Below are positions 16,683 through 24,821 of a DNA stretch of 64,000 nt, in pieces. The translations under genes and the position numbers were made by a program. Each line of letters begins with the position of its first letter. The first letter of the stretch is position 1. The notes below the pieces were generated by a model, which did no database searches, was not told where the DNA came from, and worked only from the letters and a program-made list of their open reading frames with translations. The stretch comes from MWBF01 sp040772005. Lineage in GTDB: Bacteria > Chloroflexota > Anaerolineae > CG2-30-64-16. The DNA lies in contig JAXGYZ010000002.1 in assembly GCA_040772005.1 (NCBI GenBank), forward strand, positions 1,178,001 to 1,242,000, given 5' to 3'.

Positions 16683-19600
16683 TTATAACACAGGCCTGCG
16701 GTAGAAGCTCGCACCGAGCACCACGAGCAAGCCGCCCAGCGTGAGCAGGCTGATGAGCGATCCCTGCTGCCAGCTTGCGGGACGATAGGTCAGCACCACG
16801 TCGTGCTGTCCCGCCGAGAGGCTGACCGCACGGAACATCAGGTTCGCCCGGAGGATAGGCGCGGGCGCGCCGTCCACCGTCGCCTGCCAGCCCGGGTAGA
16901 AGCTATCGGCCAGGACGAGCAGCGCGGGGGCCACGACATCGGCGCGCAGCGCGACCTGTTCGGCCGTGTACGATACGACCGTGACGGACTCGCCTGGGAA
17001 CGTCGCGGCGGATGAATCGGCGGGCAGTTCCGGGAGCGTGGCGACATTGCTGAGGATCGCGCGTGTGCGCGGGTCAAACGCCGGGTCTGCCGGCGCCGCC
17101 AGCGCGGCTGCGTCGTCCGCAGCCAGTGTGGCTGCGTGCACCAGCCAGGCGCGGCCCGGTGCATCGGTTCGCTCGTAGACCTTGACATCGCCGCTGTGGA
17201 TGCGCCGGAAATTGCCGCGCGGGGAGACGGTGATGGAGGTGTGCGCGGCGGTGCGCGCGTCGATGAGACTCAGGCCGCGCACGGTCAGACCAGGGCCGGC
17301 CGCGTCCGCCGCTATTGTGATGCGCACGGGCGTGAGCGGCGCGGCGAAGTCCAGCCGCAGCGGCACCGATTGGCCGTCACCGGCCGGGAGAGGGGCGACG
17401 AACGGCAGCGACACGCTGGCAGCGGCGGCAGCCACGACGACGGTCCCGCGCGCCGTCTCTCCGGCTGCACCTGCGGCCTTTGCGACGAGGCCCAGGCCTG
17501 TCGCGGAGAAAGCTGGATAGCCGGTGAGATCGAGTTCCACCGTCGCACCGGGCATCAGCGTTGCCGGATGTTCCAGGTCGTAATACACATCCTCAGCCCA
17601 CAGGTCACGCTGCTTGTCTGTAATGACGAAGCGCACGCCGGTCAGGTCGAGCAGGCGGTCCGGCGGGATGTGCTGGAGCTGCTCGCGCAGGCGGCCGTCG
17701 GGTACCAGGCTCTCCGGCGGCAGGAACAGCGATTGGATCTGGACATAACGGTCCAGCGGCAGCAGGCCGCCGTCGTAACCGTCTACCGCGGGCAGGCGGA
17801 AGCGCAGCGGCAGGTTCGGCGCGATGACCTCGGTCTGCTTGAGCGCGCGCACCATGCGTTCGATCGCGTCCGCGGGCAGCCGGTCCGCCTGGATGCTGCG
17901 CAGCGCGGGGAGGTCGCCGGGGTCGAAGCGGATGTCGGACAGGCTGAGGAAGCGGTCGCGGCCCGCGGGCGGCTGCTCTGCGGTCGCTGCCAGCAGCGCG
18001 GCAGGCGCGTTGCGCAGTCCCGCGGCGAGCGGCGCGGTGGCCTGCGCGAAGGGCAGGGCGCGGCCCGCCAGCCAGAGCTCGAACAGCGCCAGCGCCAGGA
18101 GGCCTGCAACTGCAGCCCGCGGCCAGCGTCGCGCGGCCCGCACGAGGACGGCCGCAAGCAGCAGCGCGGCCAGCCAGCCGCCGATGGTCACGAGCGGGGG
18201 CCACTGTTGGATGGCAAGCAGCACCGCGCCGGCCAGCCCCAGGAAAATCAACGCGGCCTGGCGCAGGATATGACGTCCGAGGCGTGGCGCATGCGCCTGT
18301 CGCGGCAGGCGGAGCGTGTCCAGCCCGCAGCCGGCCAGCAGCGCGACGCCGAGCGCATACAGTTCCAGCCAGCGCGCGGGGGCGCGGAACAGGTCGAAGC
18401 CCGGCACGATGCGCCACAGCAGGTAGTAGACCGGATTGTACGCACCGAGCGCGAGGAACAGCCCTACCGCAGCGAGCAGCGCCGGACCGATGACTGAGCC
18501 GTGATCTGCGGTGGCCCGTCCTGAGCGGGTACGCAACTCGACAAAGTCCTCGGCGGCGTCGCCAGTCGAAGGAGCGACCTCATCCTTCGACTCCGGCCGG
18601 CGACCTGGTGGCGGCCTCCGCTCAGGATGCTCCATTCCGTGTACACCGGCCTGCCACGCGCGCCCCAGCGCCCACCCCGCCAGGACCAGCCCGACCATGC
18701 CCACGTAGCCGGCGAACTCCCCGTAGCCCTCGCTGGCAAATGCTTCCGCCAGCCCGCCGCCGTAGGGCGGCAGCAGCGACTGCGCCAGCAGCCGCGGCTG
18801 CAGGGAGAAGCTGGCCGCCTGGCGATAGGGCAGCCCGCCCGTGCGCAGCCCCAGGGCGTTGAGCTCCAGCGTCGGCAGCAGTTGCGCTGCTGACAGCGCC
18901 AGCGCCGGGACGACCGCGAGCAGCGGGGCGAGTGACGACGCGAGCAGGTGAACAGGTGAAGAGGTGAGCAGGTGAACGGGTGAAGAGGTGAACGGGTGAA
19001 CGGGTGAAGAGGTGACGTCCAGCATCTCGCCCGAAACATCCTGCGCGGGTGGACGGCTCGACGTTGCCGACGGCGCAGCACCAGTCGTGGCATCCTGAGC
19101 GGGTGTGCGGCTCAACGCTGCGGACGGCGCATCTACAGTCGAAGGCTGTGGCGCCCGCCCGCCACGCCACAGCCGCGCGAGCCGCGCCAGCGCATACAGC
19201 CCCAGCGCCACCATGTTGATGAAGGTCGTCTGCGTGTGGCCGGCCAGCAGTTGCAGCGCGATGACGGCCGCGAACGCGACCCCCCAACGCACTCGGCCCC
19301 GCCAGGACGCAGCCCCGGCGGTCTCATCGTACAGCCAGAGCAGCGCGGGCAGCCAGGCCAGCGCGTTGAGCTGGTTGATGTTCTCGATGCGCGCCAGCGT
19401 GAACCCGCCCAGCGCAAACAGCGCGCCCGCAAGCCAGGCGGCCGGCCGGGTCAGGCGGAATGAACGCCGTGCGAGCGTGTAGGTGAACCCCGCGGCGAGC
19501 CAGACGTGCAGGAGCGCGGACCAGATGAGCGCGGCCTGCGATGTCAGCCAGCTCAAGGGCCAGTGGAGCGGATACAGCACCGCAGCCTGCGGGTTAGCCA

Positions 19601-19820
19601 GGAATGGCACGCCGAGAAACAGATATGGATTCCAGAGCGGCAGTTCGCCTGCGCGCAGCGCGGCCATGCGGTAATCCCAATACGGGTCGAAGTAGGTGAA
19701 GGCATCGACGCCGGCCAGGATGCGGTTCGTGGTCCCCAGCGGCCACAGGATGACGAGCGTCGCCAGCGCAAGCGTTGCCCACGCGCCGAGATCCGCAAGG
19801 AGGCTGCGCCGACGGATCAT
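16683..19820 (-). CDS. YfhO-like polytopic membrane protein (GT-C type glycosyltransferase)
   Basis: 1045 residues from the ATG at 19820, which overlaps the stop of the GT39 gene (ATGA). YfhO hallmarks: an acidic first loop DAFTYFDPYWDYRMAALR, GELPLWNPYLFLGVPFLANP and YPLHWPLSWL, about a dozen TM segments in the first 600 residues, a large extracytoplasmic beta-rich part and a final TM helix after VVLTYRPASW. In Bacilli YfhO glycosylates lipoteichoic acid; here it likely transfers sugar from a lipid carrier. Unusually, two hydrophilic inserts interrupt the membrane domain: about 226-292 and 396-433. These are translated copies of repeats found elsewhere between genes. Confidence 0.8.
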   Translation of the reverse strand: MIRRRSLLADLGAWATLALATLVILWPLGTTNRILAGVDAFTYFDPYWDYRMAALRAGELPLWNPYLFLGVPFLANPQAAVLYPLHWPLSWLTSQAALIWSALLHVWLAAGFTYTLARRSFRLTRPAAWLAGALFALGGFTLARIENINQLNALAWLPALLWLYDETAGAASWRGRVRWGVAFAAVIALQLLAGHTQTTFINMVALGLYALARLARLWRGGRAPQPSTVDAPSAALSRTPAQDATTGAAPSATSSRPPAQDVSGEMLDVTSSPVHPFTSSPVHLLTSSPVHLLASSLAPLLAVVPALALSAAQLLPTLELNALGLRTGGLPYRQAASFSLQPRLLAQSLLPPYGGGLAEAFASEGYGEFAGYVGMVGLVLAGWALGRAWQAGVHGMEHPERRPPPGRRPESKDEVAPSTGDAAEDFVELRTRSGRATADHGSVIGPALLAAVGLFLALGAYNPVYYLLWRIVPGFDLFRAPARWLELYALGVALLAGCGLDTLRLPRQAHAPRLGRHILRQAALIFLGLAGAVLLAIQQWPPLVTIGGWLAALLLAAVLVRAARRWPRAAVAGLLALALFELWLAGRALPFAQATAPLAAGLRNAPAALLAATAEQPPAGRDRFLSLSDIRFDPGDLPALRSIQADRLPADAIERMVRALKQTEVIAPNLPLRFRLPAVDGYDGGLLPLDRYVQIQSLFLPPESLVPDGRLREQLQHIPPDRLLDLTGVRFVITDKQRDLWAEDVYYDLEHPATLMPGATVELDLTGYPAFSATGLGLVAKAAGAAGETARGTVVVAAAAASVSLPFVAPLPAGDGQSVPLRLDFAAPLTPVRITIAADAAGPGLTVRGLSLIDARTAAHTSITVSPRGNFRRIHSGDVKVYERTDAPGRAWLVHAATLAADDAAALAAPADPAFDPRTRAILSNVATLPELPADSSAATFPGESVTVVSYTAEQVALRADVVAPALLVLADSFYPGWQATVDGAPAPILRANLMFRAVSLSAGQHDVVLTYRPASWQQGSLISLLTLGGLLVVLGASFYRRPVL
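18521..18632. repeat. In-gene palindromic element pair (tail-to-tail copies of the CCTGAGCGGGT/CAGTCGAAGG repeat)
   Basis: One copy (18521-18576) begins cctgagcgggt and ends cagtcgaagg; a second inverted copy (18583-18632) begins catccttcgact and ends ccgctcaggatg. Both lie in frame in the YfhO-like gene and encode a hydrophilic segment inside a membrane domain. Confidence 0.7.
18946..19017. repeat. Nine tandem 8-base units in the YfhO-like gene
   Basis: The run is nine copies of a degenerate octamer, [ag]ggtga[ag][cg]. Because eight is not a multiple of three, the protein period is eight residues (TSSPVHPF, TSSPVHLL, TSSPVHLL on the minus strand). The unit resembles those of the intergenic palindromes at 556-605 and 3538-3624. 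Confidence 0.85.
19037..19145. repeat. Two direct 54/55-base copies of the palindromic repeat inside the YfhO-like gene
   Basis: Copy 1 is 19037-19090 and copy 2 is 19091-19145; they share catcctg-gcgggt starts and cagtcg-gg ends, and each encodes about 18 residues (S-T-V-D-A-P-S-A-A-L-S-R-T-P-A-Q-D-A and a variant). They adjoin the octamer run. Confidence 0.8.
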
Positions 19821-21493
19821 CGTCCGGCCTCCTGCACTGGCGCGATGCGATACAGCACGAAAGAGACGCTGCCGTCGCTGCGGTGGATGCGCTCTGCCTC
19901 GGCCAGCGCCAGCCCGCGCGCGGCCAGCGGTAGCCGGGCCGCATCCGCCCACTCCTGCTCAAAGGTCGGCAGGACGAGCCACTGCGGGCGGCCCTGCCGC
20001 GCCATGCGCGCAGCCACATCCGCCAGTTGCCAGCCGGAACCGAACCAGCGGTGCTCCTGGGGTGCGCCGAACAGGTAGTAATCGAAGTGCCAGCCGAGCG
20101 CGTGCTGGTAGATAATGGCGTCCGCAGGCTGGCTGCGCAGTTCTGCAATGACCTGGGGCAGGCCCGCGTACGCGCCGTGGTCGCTGCCGACGGGCAGGCG
20201 GCCGGTGACGCCGAATGCGGCCGCGGCGGTCAGCACGGCTGTGAGCGCGACCGCAAAGACGGGTCCCCGGACCCGCGTGAGCAGCTCCGCCAGCCCGCGC
20301 GCGGCGAGCAGGCAGACGAGCGGCAGCAGCGGCAGGAGGTAACGATCCCACGGCTGGAAGGTGATGAGGACGTGGACGGCGAAGTAGCCCAGGACATAAG
20401 TGGCGAACAGGAGCGTAGCAACGGATGAAGGCGAACCTTCAGTTCGCCCCGGATAAACGGATGGACGTGCGTCGTGCTCAGACCCCATCCGTTTATCCGT
20501 GGCTATCCGTTGCTGCGACGGCGGACATACGCGAGCCTTGCGCGCTGAATAGACCGCCACGGCGGCCAGGGCGACGATCAACGCGGTAATGATGGGGTGG
20601 CCGAACCAGTAGCCGGCCTGCCCGGCCCAGTGGCCCAACCGCGGCAGCCATTCCGCCGGCGCCGCGAGCGTCAACGGGTTGTAGGTGCTCAGGCTGCGGT
20701 CCCATAAGCTGGGCCGGTTGTGCCAGCGCAGGCTGTCCCAGTAGGTGAGCGGGCCGAAGACCAGCGCAAAGCCGACCAATGCAGCGCCGAAGGCTTTGAG
20801 ATAGAGGATGAAGGATGACGTCCTGCGACTGGCCCGTGTGGAGGGGACAGGTTGTGCCATCCAACCGCTCAGGATGCCTGGGCTGCCGATCAGCATCAGC
20901 GCCAGGGGGATCACGAACACGCCCTGCTGCTTGCTGGCAACGGCCAGGGCGGCCAGCAGCCCGGCCACGAAGGGCCGCCGCGCGAGCGCGGCCCAGGCCG
21001 CAAGCACCAGCCAGAGCGTCAACCAGGGGTCGGTGAACGCGGTGGGCGCGAAGAGGATGGCAAACGGCGAGAGGGCCAGCAGCGCGGCGGCGAGCAGTCC
21101 CGTGCGGCGGTCAAACGCGGTCTGCGCCAGCCCGTAGAGCGCCGGCACCGCCAGCACCGATGCGACCATGCCCGGCAGCCGCAGCGCGAGGTCATCCGGC
21201 GCGGCCGCGCCTGCGCCGAACAGCCGGAGGCTGCCCGCGAGCAGGTAGAGCACGAGCGGCGGCTTGTCGATCCAGGGGCTCAGCAGCAAGGGGTCTTGCC
21301 CGGACGCGATCAGCCGCGCCCAGTAACCGTACAGCGCCTCGTCACGGTGGAGCGGGTAGGCGGTCAGGAACGGCACGAGCCGCAGTGCCAGGGCCAGCAG
21401 CGTGACCCCGCTCAAGACCAGCCAGGTGGGCCACGCCGTCGCCCGGAGGCTGAGCGGCCGGGCATGCGAAGGCCGGTTGCGCGCCGCCAGCAC
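19817..21493 (-). CDS. GT39 / PMT_2-family membrane glycosyltransferase
   Basis: 558 residues, ArnT/PMT-like. The first periplasmic loop has the catalytic-type acidic pair in YPLHRDEALYGYW and PWIDKPPLVLYL, followed by 10-12 TM helices (for example LLAAALLALSPFAILFAPT). It transfers a sugar from a polyprenyl-phosphate carrier to protein or lipid on the outer face of the membrane. Two extra segments interrupt it in frame, at about residues 204-226 and 325-359; both correspond to dispersed repeat DNA. It is coupled to the YfhO-like gene by an ATGA overlap and sits 3 bases after a GT2 gene that could make the polyprenyl-phosphate sugar. Confidence 0.82.
   Translation of the reverse strand: MLAARNRPSHARPLSLRATAWPTWLVLSGVTLLALALRLVPFLTAYPLHRDEALYGYWARLIASGQDPLLLSPWIDKPPLVLYLLAGSLRLFGAGAAAPDDLALRLPGMVASVLAVPALYGLAQTAFDRRTGLLAAALLALSPFAILFAPTAFTDPWLTLWLVLAAWAALARRPFVAGLLAALAVASKQQGVFVIPLALMLIGSPGILSGWMAQPVPSTRASRRTSSFILYLKAFGAALVGFALVFGPLTYWDSLRWHNRPSLWDRSLSTYNPLTLAAPAEWLPRLGHWAGQAGYWFGHPIITALIVALAAVAVYSARKARVCPPSQQRIATDKRMGSEHDARPSVYPGRTEGSPSSVATLLFATYVLGYFAVHVLITFQPWDRYLLPLLPLVCLLAARGLAELLTRVRGPVFAVALTAVLTAAAAFGVTGRLPVGSDHGAYAGLPQVIAELRSQPADAIIYQHALGWHFDYYLFGAPQEHRWFGSGWQLADVAARMARQGRPQWLVLPTFEQEWADAARLPLAARGLALAEAERIHRSDGSVSFVLYRIAPVQEAGR
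20417..20514. repeat. In-frame palindrome within the GT39 gene, with nested hairpin
   Basis: Left arm agcaacggat plus cggataaacggatgg (20417-20426, 20450-20464) mirrors 20485-20514. A second small hairpin (ggcgaac-cttca-gttcgcc) is nested in the left arm. The element encodes residues about 327-359 and has no counterpart expected in the GT39 family. Confidence 0.7.
20821..20876. repeat. Degraded in-frame copy of the CCTGAGCGGGT repeat in the GT39 gene
   Basis: The segment starts cctgcgactggcc and ends ccgctcaggatg, matching the inverted copy at 18583-18632 at both ends but diverged between them. It encodes the polar stretch around SGWMAQPVPSTRASRR. Confidence 0.45.
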
Positions 21494-21496
21494 GTT

Positions 21497-22249
21497 CTAC
21501 TCCGTCAAGCGATACTTCAGCAGCGTCCACATGACCGTCAGGCCATCGCGCCAGCTGATCTTCTTGCCCTCGTCGTATTCGCGGCCGTTGTAGGAGATGG
21601 GCACCTCGTAGATGCGATAGCCGCGCTTGAGAATCTTGGCGGTAATCTCCGGGTCGAAGCCCCAGCCCGGCGACTTGAGCCGCAACTGCTGGGCGACCTC
21701 GCGCGTGAAGACCTTGTAGCATGTCTCCATGTCGCTCAGGATCGTATCGAACAGGATGTTGGTGAACAGGGTCAGGGACTTATTGCCCAGCATGTGCCAG
21801 AAGAGCATAGCCTTGCGCGGGCCGCCCAGAAACCGGCTGCCGTAAACAACCTGTGACCGTCCCTCGATGATGGGCTGGAGCAGCGCCGGGTATTCGCGCG
21901 GGTCGTATTCCAGGTCCGCGTCCTGGACCAGCATGATGTCGCCCGCTGCATGTTCGATGGCCGTACGCACCGCTGCGCCCTTGCCGCGGTTCCGCTCGTG
22001 GTAGTGGACGAATACGTCGGGCAGCGCAGCCAGTTCAGGCAGGATGTCGCGCGTGCCGTCTTGCGAGCCATCATCCACGATGACGATTTCCTTCTCGACG
22101 GTCAGCTCGACGGTCCCATCCGGCGCGACCGGCAGACCGAAGCGCCCGTCTCGCACGCGCATCCGCATATCGACTGCGCGGACCCGCGCGACAATCTCCC
22201 GAATGGTTTCGCGCTCGTTATAGCAGGGAATCAGGACAGATAGCTTCAC
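21497..22249 (-). CDS. GT2-family glycosyltransferase (dolichol/polyprenyl-phosphate mannosyltransferase-like)
   Basis: 250 residues from a GTG start at 22249, preceded by AGGAG eight bases upstream; the longer frame to 22405 has non-coding-like sequence and a palindrome. GT-A fold motifs: KLSVLIPCYNERETI, IVIVDDGSQDGT, the DxD element LVQDADLEYD and YGSRFLGG. It resembles DPM1, which makes polyprenyl-phosphate mannose or glucose, the donor used by GT-C enzymes such as the two encoded next. The three genes (GT2, GT39, YfhO) are contiguous and co-oriented, so a cell-surface glycosylation unit is likely. Confidence 0.85.
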   Translation of the reverse strand: MKLSVLIPCYNERETIREIVARVRAVDMRMRVRDGRFGLPVAPDGTVELTVEKEIVIVDDGSQDGTRDILPELAALPDVFVHYHERNRGKGAAVRTAIEHAAGDIMLVQDADLEYDPREYPALLQPIIEGRSQVVYGSRFLGGPRKAMLFWHMLGNKSLTLFTNILFDTILSDMETCYKVFTREVAQQLRLKSPGWGFDPEITAKILKRGYRIYEVPISYNGREYDEGKKISWRDGLTVMWTLLKYRLTE

Positions 22250-22368
22250 CCGGTTGGCTCCTGAAACAAGGAAAACGCGCAGGCATCCGGGGGGCCAGAC
22301 GTCTGCGCGTGATAGGAGAGGGGCCCTGGGGCCGGAGCAGTTCCTGGTTGCGCTCTTACGGTTCATCC

Positions 22369-22435
22369 GAATCAGTGGTAGCATAGCCTTTGTGGGCGTC
22401 ATCATGGGCCCAAGGCCCTATGCTACGAGTGATTC
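22369..22435. repeat. Imperfect palindrome downstream of the ANTAR regulator
   Basis: Arms 22369-22386 and 22418-22435 match except for two bases, with a gggccc-rich centre. It lies just after the stop of the ANTAR response regulator on the minus strand. No T-run is seen. The remaining bases from 22250 to 22445 hold only a second short GC-rich inverted repeat near 22320. Confidence 0.6.
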
Positions 22436-22445
22436 AGAGGGGCCC

Positions 22446-23030
22446 CTAGCCCTGTCCGACCTGGTGCGCCAGGATGATGGCTTCCGCAACTTCCTTCATA
22501 GGTTTGCGGTTGTCCATGCTCATCTTCTGAATCTTGCGGAAAGCCTCAGCCTCACTCAAGCCCTGCTTATCCATGAGGATGCCCTTGGCGCGGTCCACGA
22601 GCTTGCGCGTCTCCAGGGCTTCGGTCAGGTCGCTGACCTGCTTCTGCAGGTCCTTGAACTCTGCGAAGCGTGCGAGTGCAACCTCGATCGCGGGCGTCAA
22701 TTCTTCCTCGCGATACGGCTTGACCAGGTAGGCGACGACCCCCGCCTCGCGCGCCCGCTGTACCAGTTCGCGCTGGCTGTAGGCGCTCAGCAGGACGACG
22801 GGCGCAATACGTTCCTCAGTGAGGACGCGCGCCGCCTCGATGCCGTCCATGTCAGGCATCTTGATGTCCATGATGACCACATCTGGGCGCAGCTCGCGCG
22901 CCTGGTTGACGGCGCTGCGCCCGTCAGCCACCTCGCCCACCACCAGGTAACCCAGGTTGGTGAGCATCTCCCGCAGATCCATGCGGATCAATGATTCATC
23001 GTCAGCAACAATAACTCGCGTGCGTTCCAT
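22446..23030 (-). CDS. pdtaR: ANTAR-domain response regulator (PdtaR-like)
   Basis: 194 residues; ATG at 23030 behind GGAGGACACA. The receiver domain has DD (10-11), the phospho-acceptor Asp55 in VVIMDIKMPD, Ser82 and Lys104 in YLVKPY. The C-terminal ANTAR domain (about 125-190) carries ALETRKLVDRAKGILMDKQG and SEAEAFRKIQKMSMDN, the RNA-binding three-helix fold that prevents transcription termination at two-hairpin targets. It lies 68 bases after its partner kinase. The pair resembles mycobacterial PdtaS-PdtaR. Its RNA targets are not known. Confidence 0.9.
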   Translation of the reverse strand: MERTRVIVADDESLIRMDLREMLTNLGYLVVGEVADGRSAVNQARELRPDVVIMDIKMPDMDGIEAARVLTEERIAPVVLLSAYSQRELVQRAREAGVVAYLVKPYREEELTPAIEVALARFAEFKDLQKQVSDLTEALETRKLVDRAKGILMDKQGLSEAEAFRKIQKMSMDNRKPMKEVAEAIILAHQVGQG

Positions 23031-23098
23031 TGTGTCCTCCTGGCTGCATGACCGGCTCCGGTTAGCACCCGTTGAAATTCCATGTTTTGCCGCTATGA

Positions 23099-24568
23099 TT
23101 AGCCGCTGGTGGTCTTCCCCAGCAAGGCTTTCGGGAAGGCCACCGTGGCAACCACCCCGCGCTCGGGGTGATTCTCCAGGCGCACCTCGCCATGCAGGTC
23201 GCCCTGCACCAGGCTGCGCACAATCTGGAGGCCCAGGCTGGGGCTGCTGCCCAGGTCGAAATTGTCCGGCAGCGGTGTCCCGTCGTCGCAGATTTCGAGT
23301 TGCACGCGGTCGCCGCCGTCGGTCAGCTCGATCTGGACCTGGCCGTGTTTTCCGCCCGCATAACCGTGTTCCAGCGCGTTTTGGACCAGCTCGTTGATGA
23401 CCAGCGCACAGGCTGTGGCCTGCTGGCTGGGCAGGTAGATGCTCGGCCCTTCGATGGTGAAGTCGACGTGCGTCCCGGGCGTAATCACCTGCCGCGCCTG
23501 GCCGACAATGCGCTGGCACACATCCTTGATGTTAATGGACTGGCTCTCGTCCAGCGACAGGAACTCGTGGATGACGGCCACGCTTAGAATCCGGGCGATC
23601 GCCTCATGCAACGCTTGCTGAGTGCTGTTGTCTCCGGCCCGCCGCGCCTGCATGCGCAACAGCGCCGCAATCGTCTGCAGGTTGTTCTTGACGCGGTGGT
23701 GAACCTCTTGAATCATGGTCGTCTTGACCTGGAGCTCCTCCTTCTTGCGGCGCTCCTCGGTCGCGTCATGAATCAGGATCAGCACGCCGCCCACCGCGCC
23801 GCGGTGACCCTGTCCGCTGAGCAGGCGGTCGAGCCGGCCGTACATCGTCGGCGGCGCCCAGACCGGCAGCAGCTTGCGCACCCAGATGTGGCCGCTCTCG
23901 CTAGACTCGCATTCCAGCGGCTGGCGAGACTGGATGGCGGTGATGGCCAGGTCATCATCGTTGGTGCCGAGATAGGAAAGCCGGCGTCCACGCAGGTCTT
24001 CCATATAACCCAGGCGGCGAAACAGATTGTTGGCAATGCCGCTGAGGTAGGTAATGCGACGTTGGGTGTCCACCAGCAGCACGCCGTCCATCTCGTGAAA
24101 CGGTGACAGGCCTGCGGCTCCGGCCAGCTCGCCCCGCACGCACATGGTCTTGATCCACTCGACTGTTCGCCGGAACGAGGGATGGCGCTGCCGGTGGCGT
24201 TCGAGTTGAATCAGGCTGGTCTCGAAGCTCAAGAGCCCGATCAGCCGGCCATCATGGCCGAAAATGGGCCGCACATCCTGCATCACCGGCGCGCCGCCGG
24301 GCAAGTCCCGGTGCGCACGCACGCGCTTACGCTTCTTCACCGCATCCAGGATGACAGGCGCATCCCGGTTGATCCAGGTGCGCTCGATGAGATTGTCGGC
24401 GTGCAAGGGTGAGATGGAGTGTGGCTGAGCCTGGGCCACGACTCTGACCTGGCCCGCAGGCAGGGGACGCAGCAACAACAGGTCAGACCGGCTGATGTCA
24501 GCCGTGATGGCCATACCGAGGGCGACGTCTCGCAATTCCTGCGGGACTATATCAGGCAGCTCGTTCAT
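23099..24568 (-). CDS. pdtaS: PdtaS-like sensor histidine kinase (GAF/PAS, HisKA_2)
   Basis: 489 residues from the ATG at 24568. A longer frame runs back through the tRNA gene (translated GVAQPGSAL shadow) and is rejected. N-terminal part: a GAF-like histidine-kinase N domain (residues ~1-145), a PAS domain (~155-280), then the HisKA_2 box EVHHRVKNNLQTI at 289-300 with the phospho-acceptor His, and a HATPase (VINELVQNALEHGY, then a CDDGTPLP box). No TM segment, so the kinase is cytosolic. It phosphorylates the adjacent ANTAR regulator. The ligand is unknown. Confidence 0.88.
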   Translation of the reverse strand: MNELPDIVPQELRDVALGMAITADISRSDLLLLRPLPAGQVRVVAQAQPHSISPLHADNLIERTWINRDAPVILDAVKKRKRVRAHRDLPGGAPVMQDVRPIFGHDGRLIGLLSFETSLIQLERHRQRHPSFRRTVEWIKTMCVRGELAGAAGLSPFHEMDGVLLVDTQRRITYLSGIANNLFRRLGYMEDLRGRRLSYLGTNDDDLAITAIQSRQPLECESSESGHIWVRKLLPVWAPPTMYGRLDRLLSGQGHRGAVGGVLILIHDATEERRKKEELQVKTTMIQEVHHRVKNNLQTIAALLRMQARRAGDNSTQQALHEAIARILSVAVIHEFLSLDESQSINIKDVCQRIVGQARQVITPGTHVDFTIEGPSIYLPSQQATACALVINELVQNALEHGYAGGKHGQVQIELTDGGDRVQLEICDDGTPLPDNFDLGSSPSLGLQIVRSLVQGDLHGEVRLENHPERGVVATVAFPKALLGKTTSG

Positions 24569-24589
24569 CGCTCGTCGTTGATGCGGTCC

Positions 24590-24630
24590 TTGACAAAAAC
24601 AGGGGGTGGGACAGACACATCCCACCCCCT
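24590..24630 (-). terminator. Intrinsic terminator of tRNA-Pro(GGG)
   Basis: An 11-bp perfect stem (agggggtggga at 24601-24611 against tcccaccccct at 24620-24630) is followed on the minus strand by a TGTTTTTG run. It lies 14 bases after the tRNA 3' end. Confidence 0.85.
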
Positions 24631-24641
24631 CCAGTAGACGC

Positions 24642-24718
<77 letters not shown>

Positions 24719-24730
24719 ATTCGATATGAG

Positions 24731-24759
24731 ATTATACTCAAGGCGGCGAAATCTGGCAA
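24731..24759 (-). promoter_or_regulatory. Sigma-70-type promoter of tRNA-Pro(GGG)
   Basis: Minus strand TTGCCA (24754-24759), 17-base spacer, perfect TATAAT (24731-24736), 12 bases before the tRNA 5' end. Confidence 0.85.
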
Positions 24760-24821
24760 ATCGGCGCAAGCCGTCGGGTGTGGTTCAGGCCGCCACCCGC
24801 CAGAACTGCACCTGACGGCCC

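Noticed and set aside
18946..19145. CRISPR array
   Set aside because: Units are 8 or 54 bases without distinct spacers, they lie in an open reading frame and there are no cas genes. No CRISPR was seen anywhere in the window.
19821..19952. Longer start for the YfhO-like protein
   Set aside because: It would overlap the GT39 gene by 136 bases with an Arg/Ala-rich, shadow-like sequence; ATG 19820 gives a normal membrane N-terminus and an ATGA overlap.
22250..22405. N-terminal extension of the GT2 protein
   Set aside because: The stretch covers a GC-rich inverted repeat and part of a palindrome; GTG 22249 has AGGAG at proper spacing and begins exactly at the GT2 fold.
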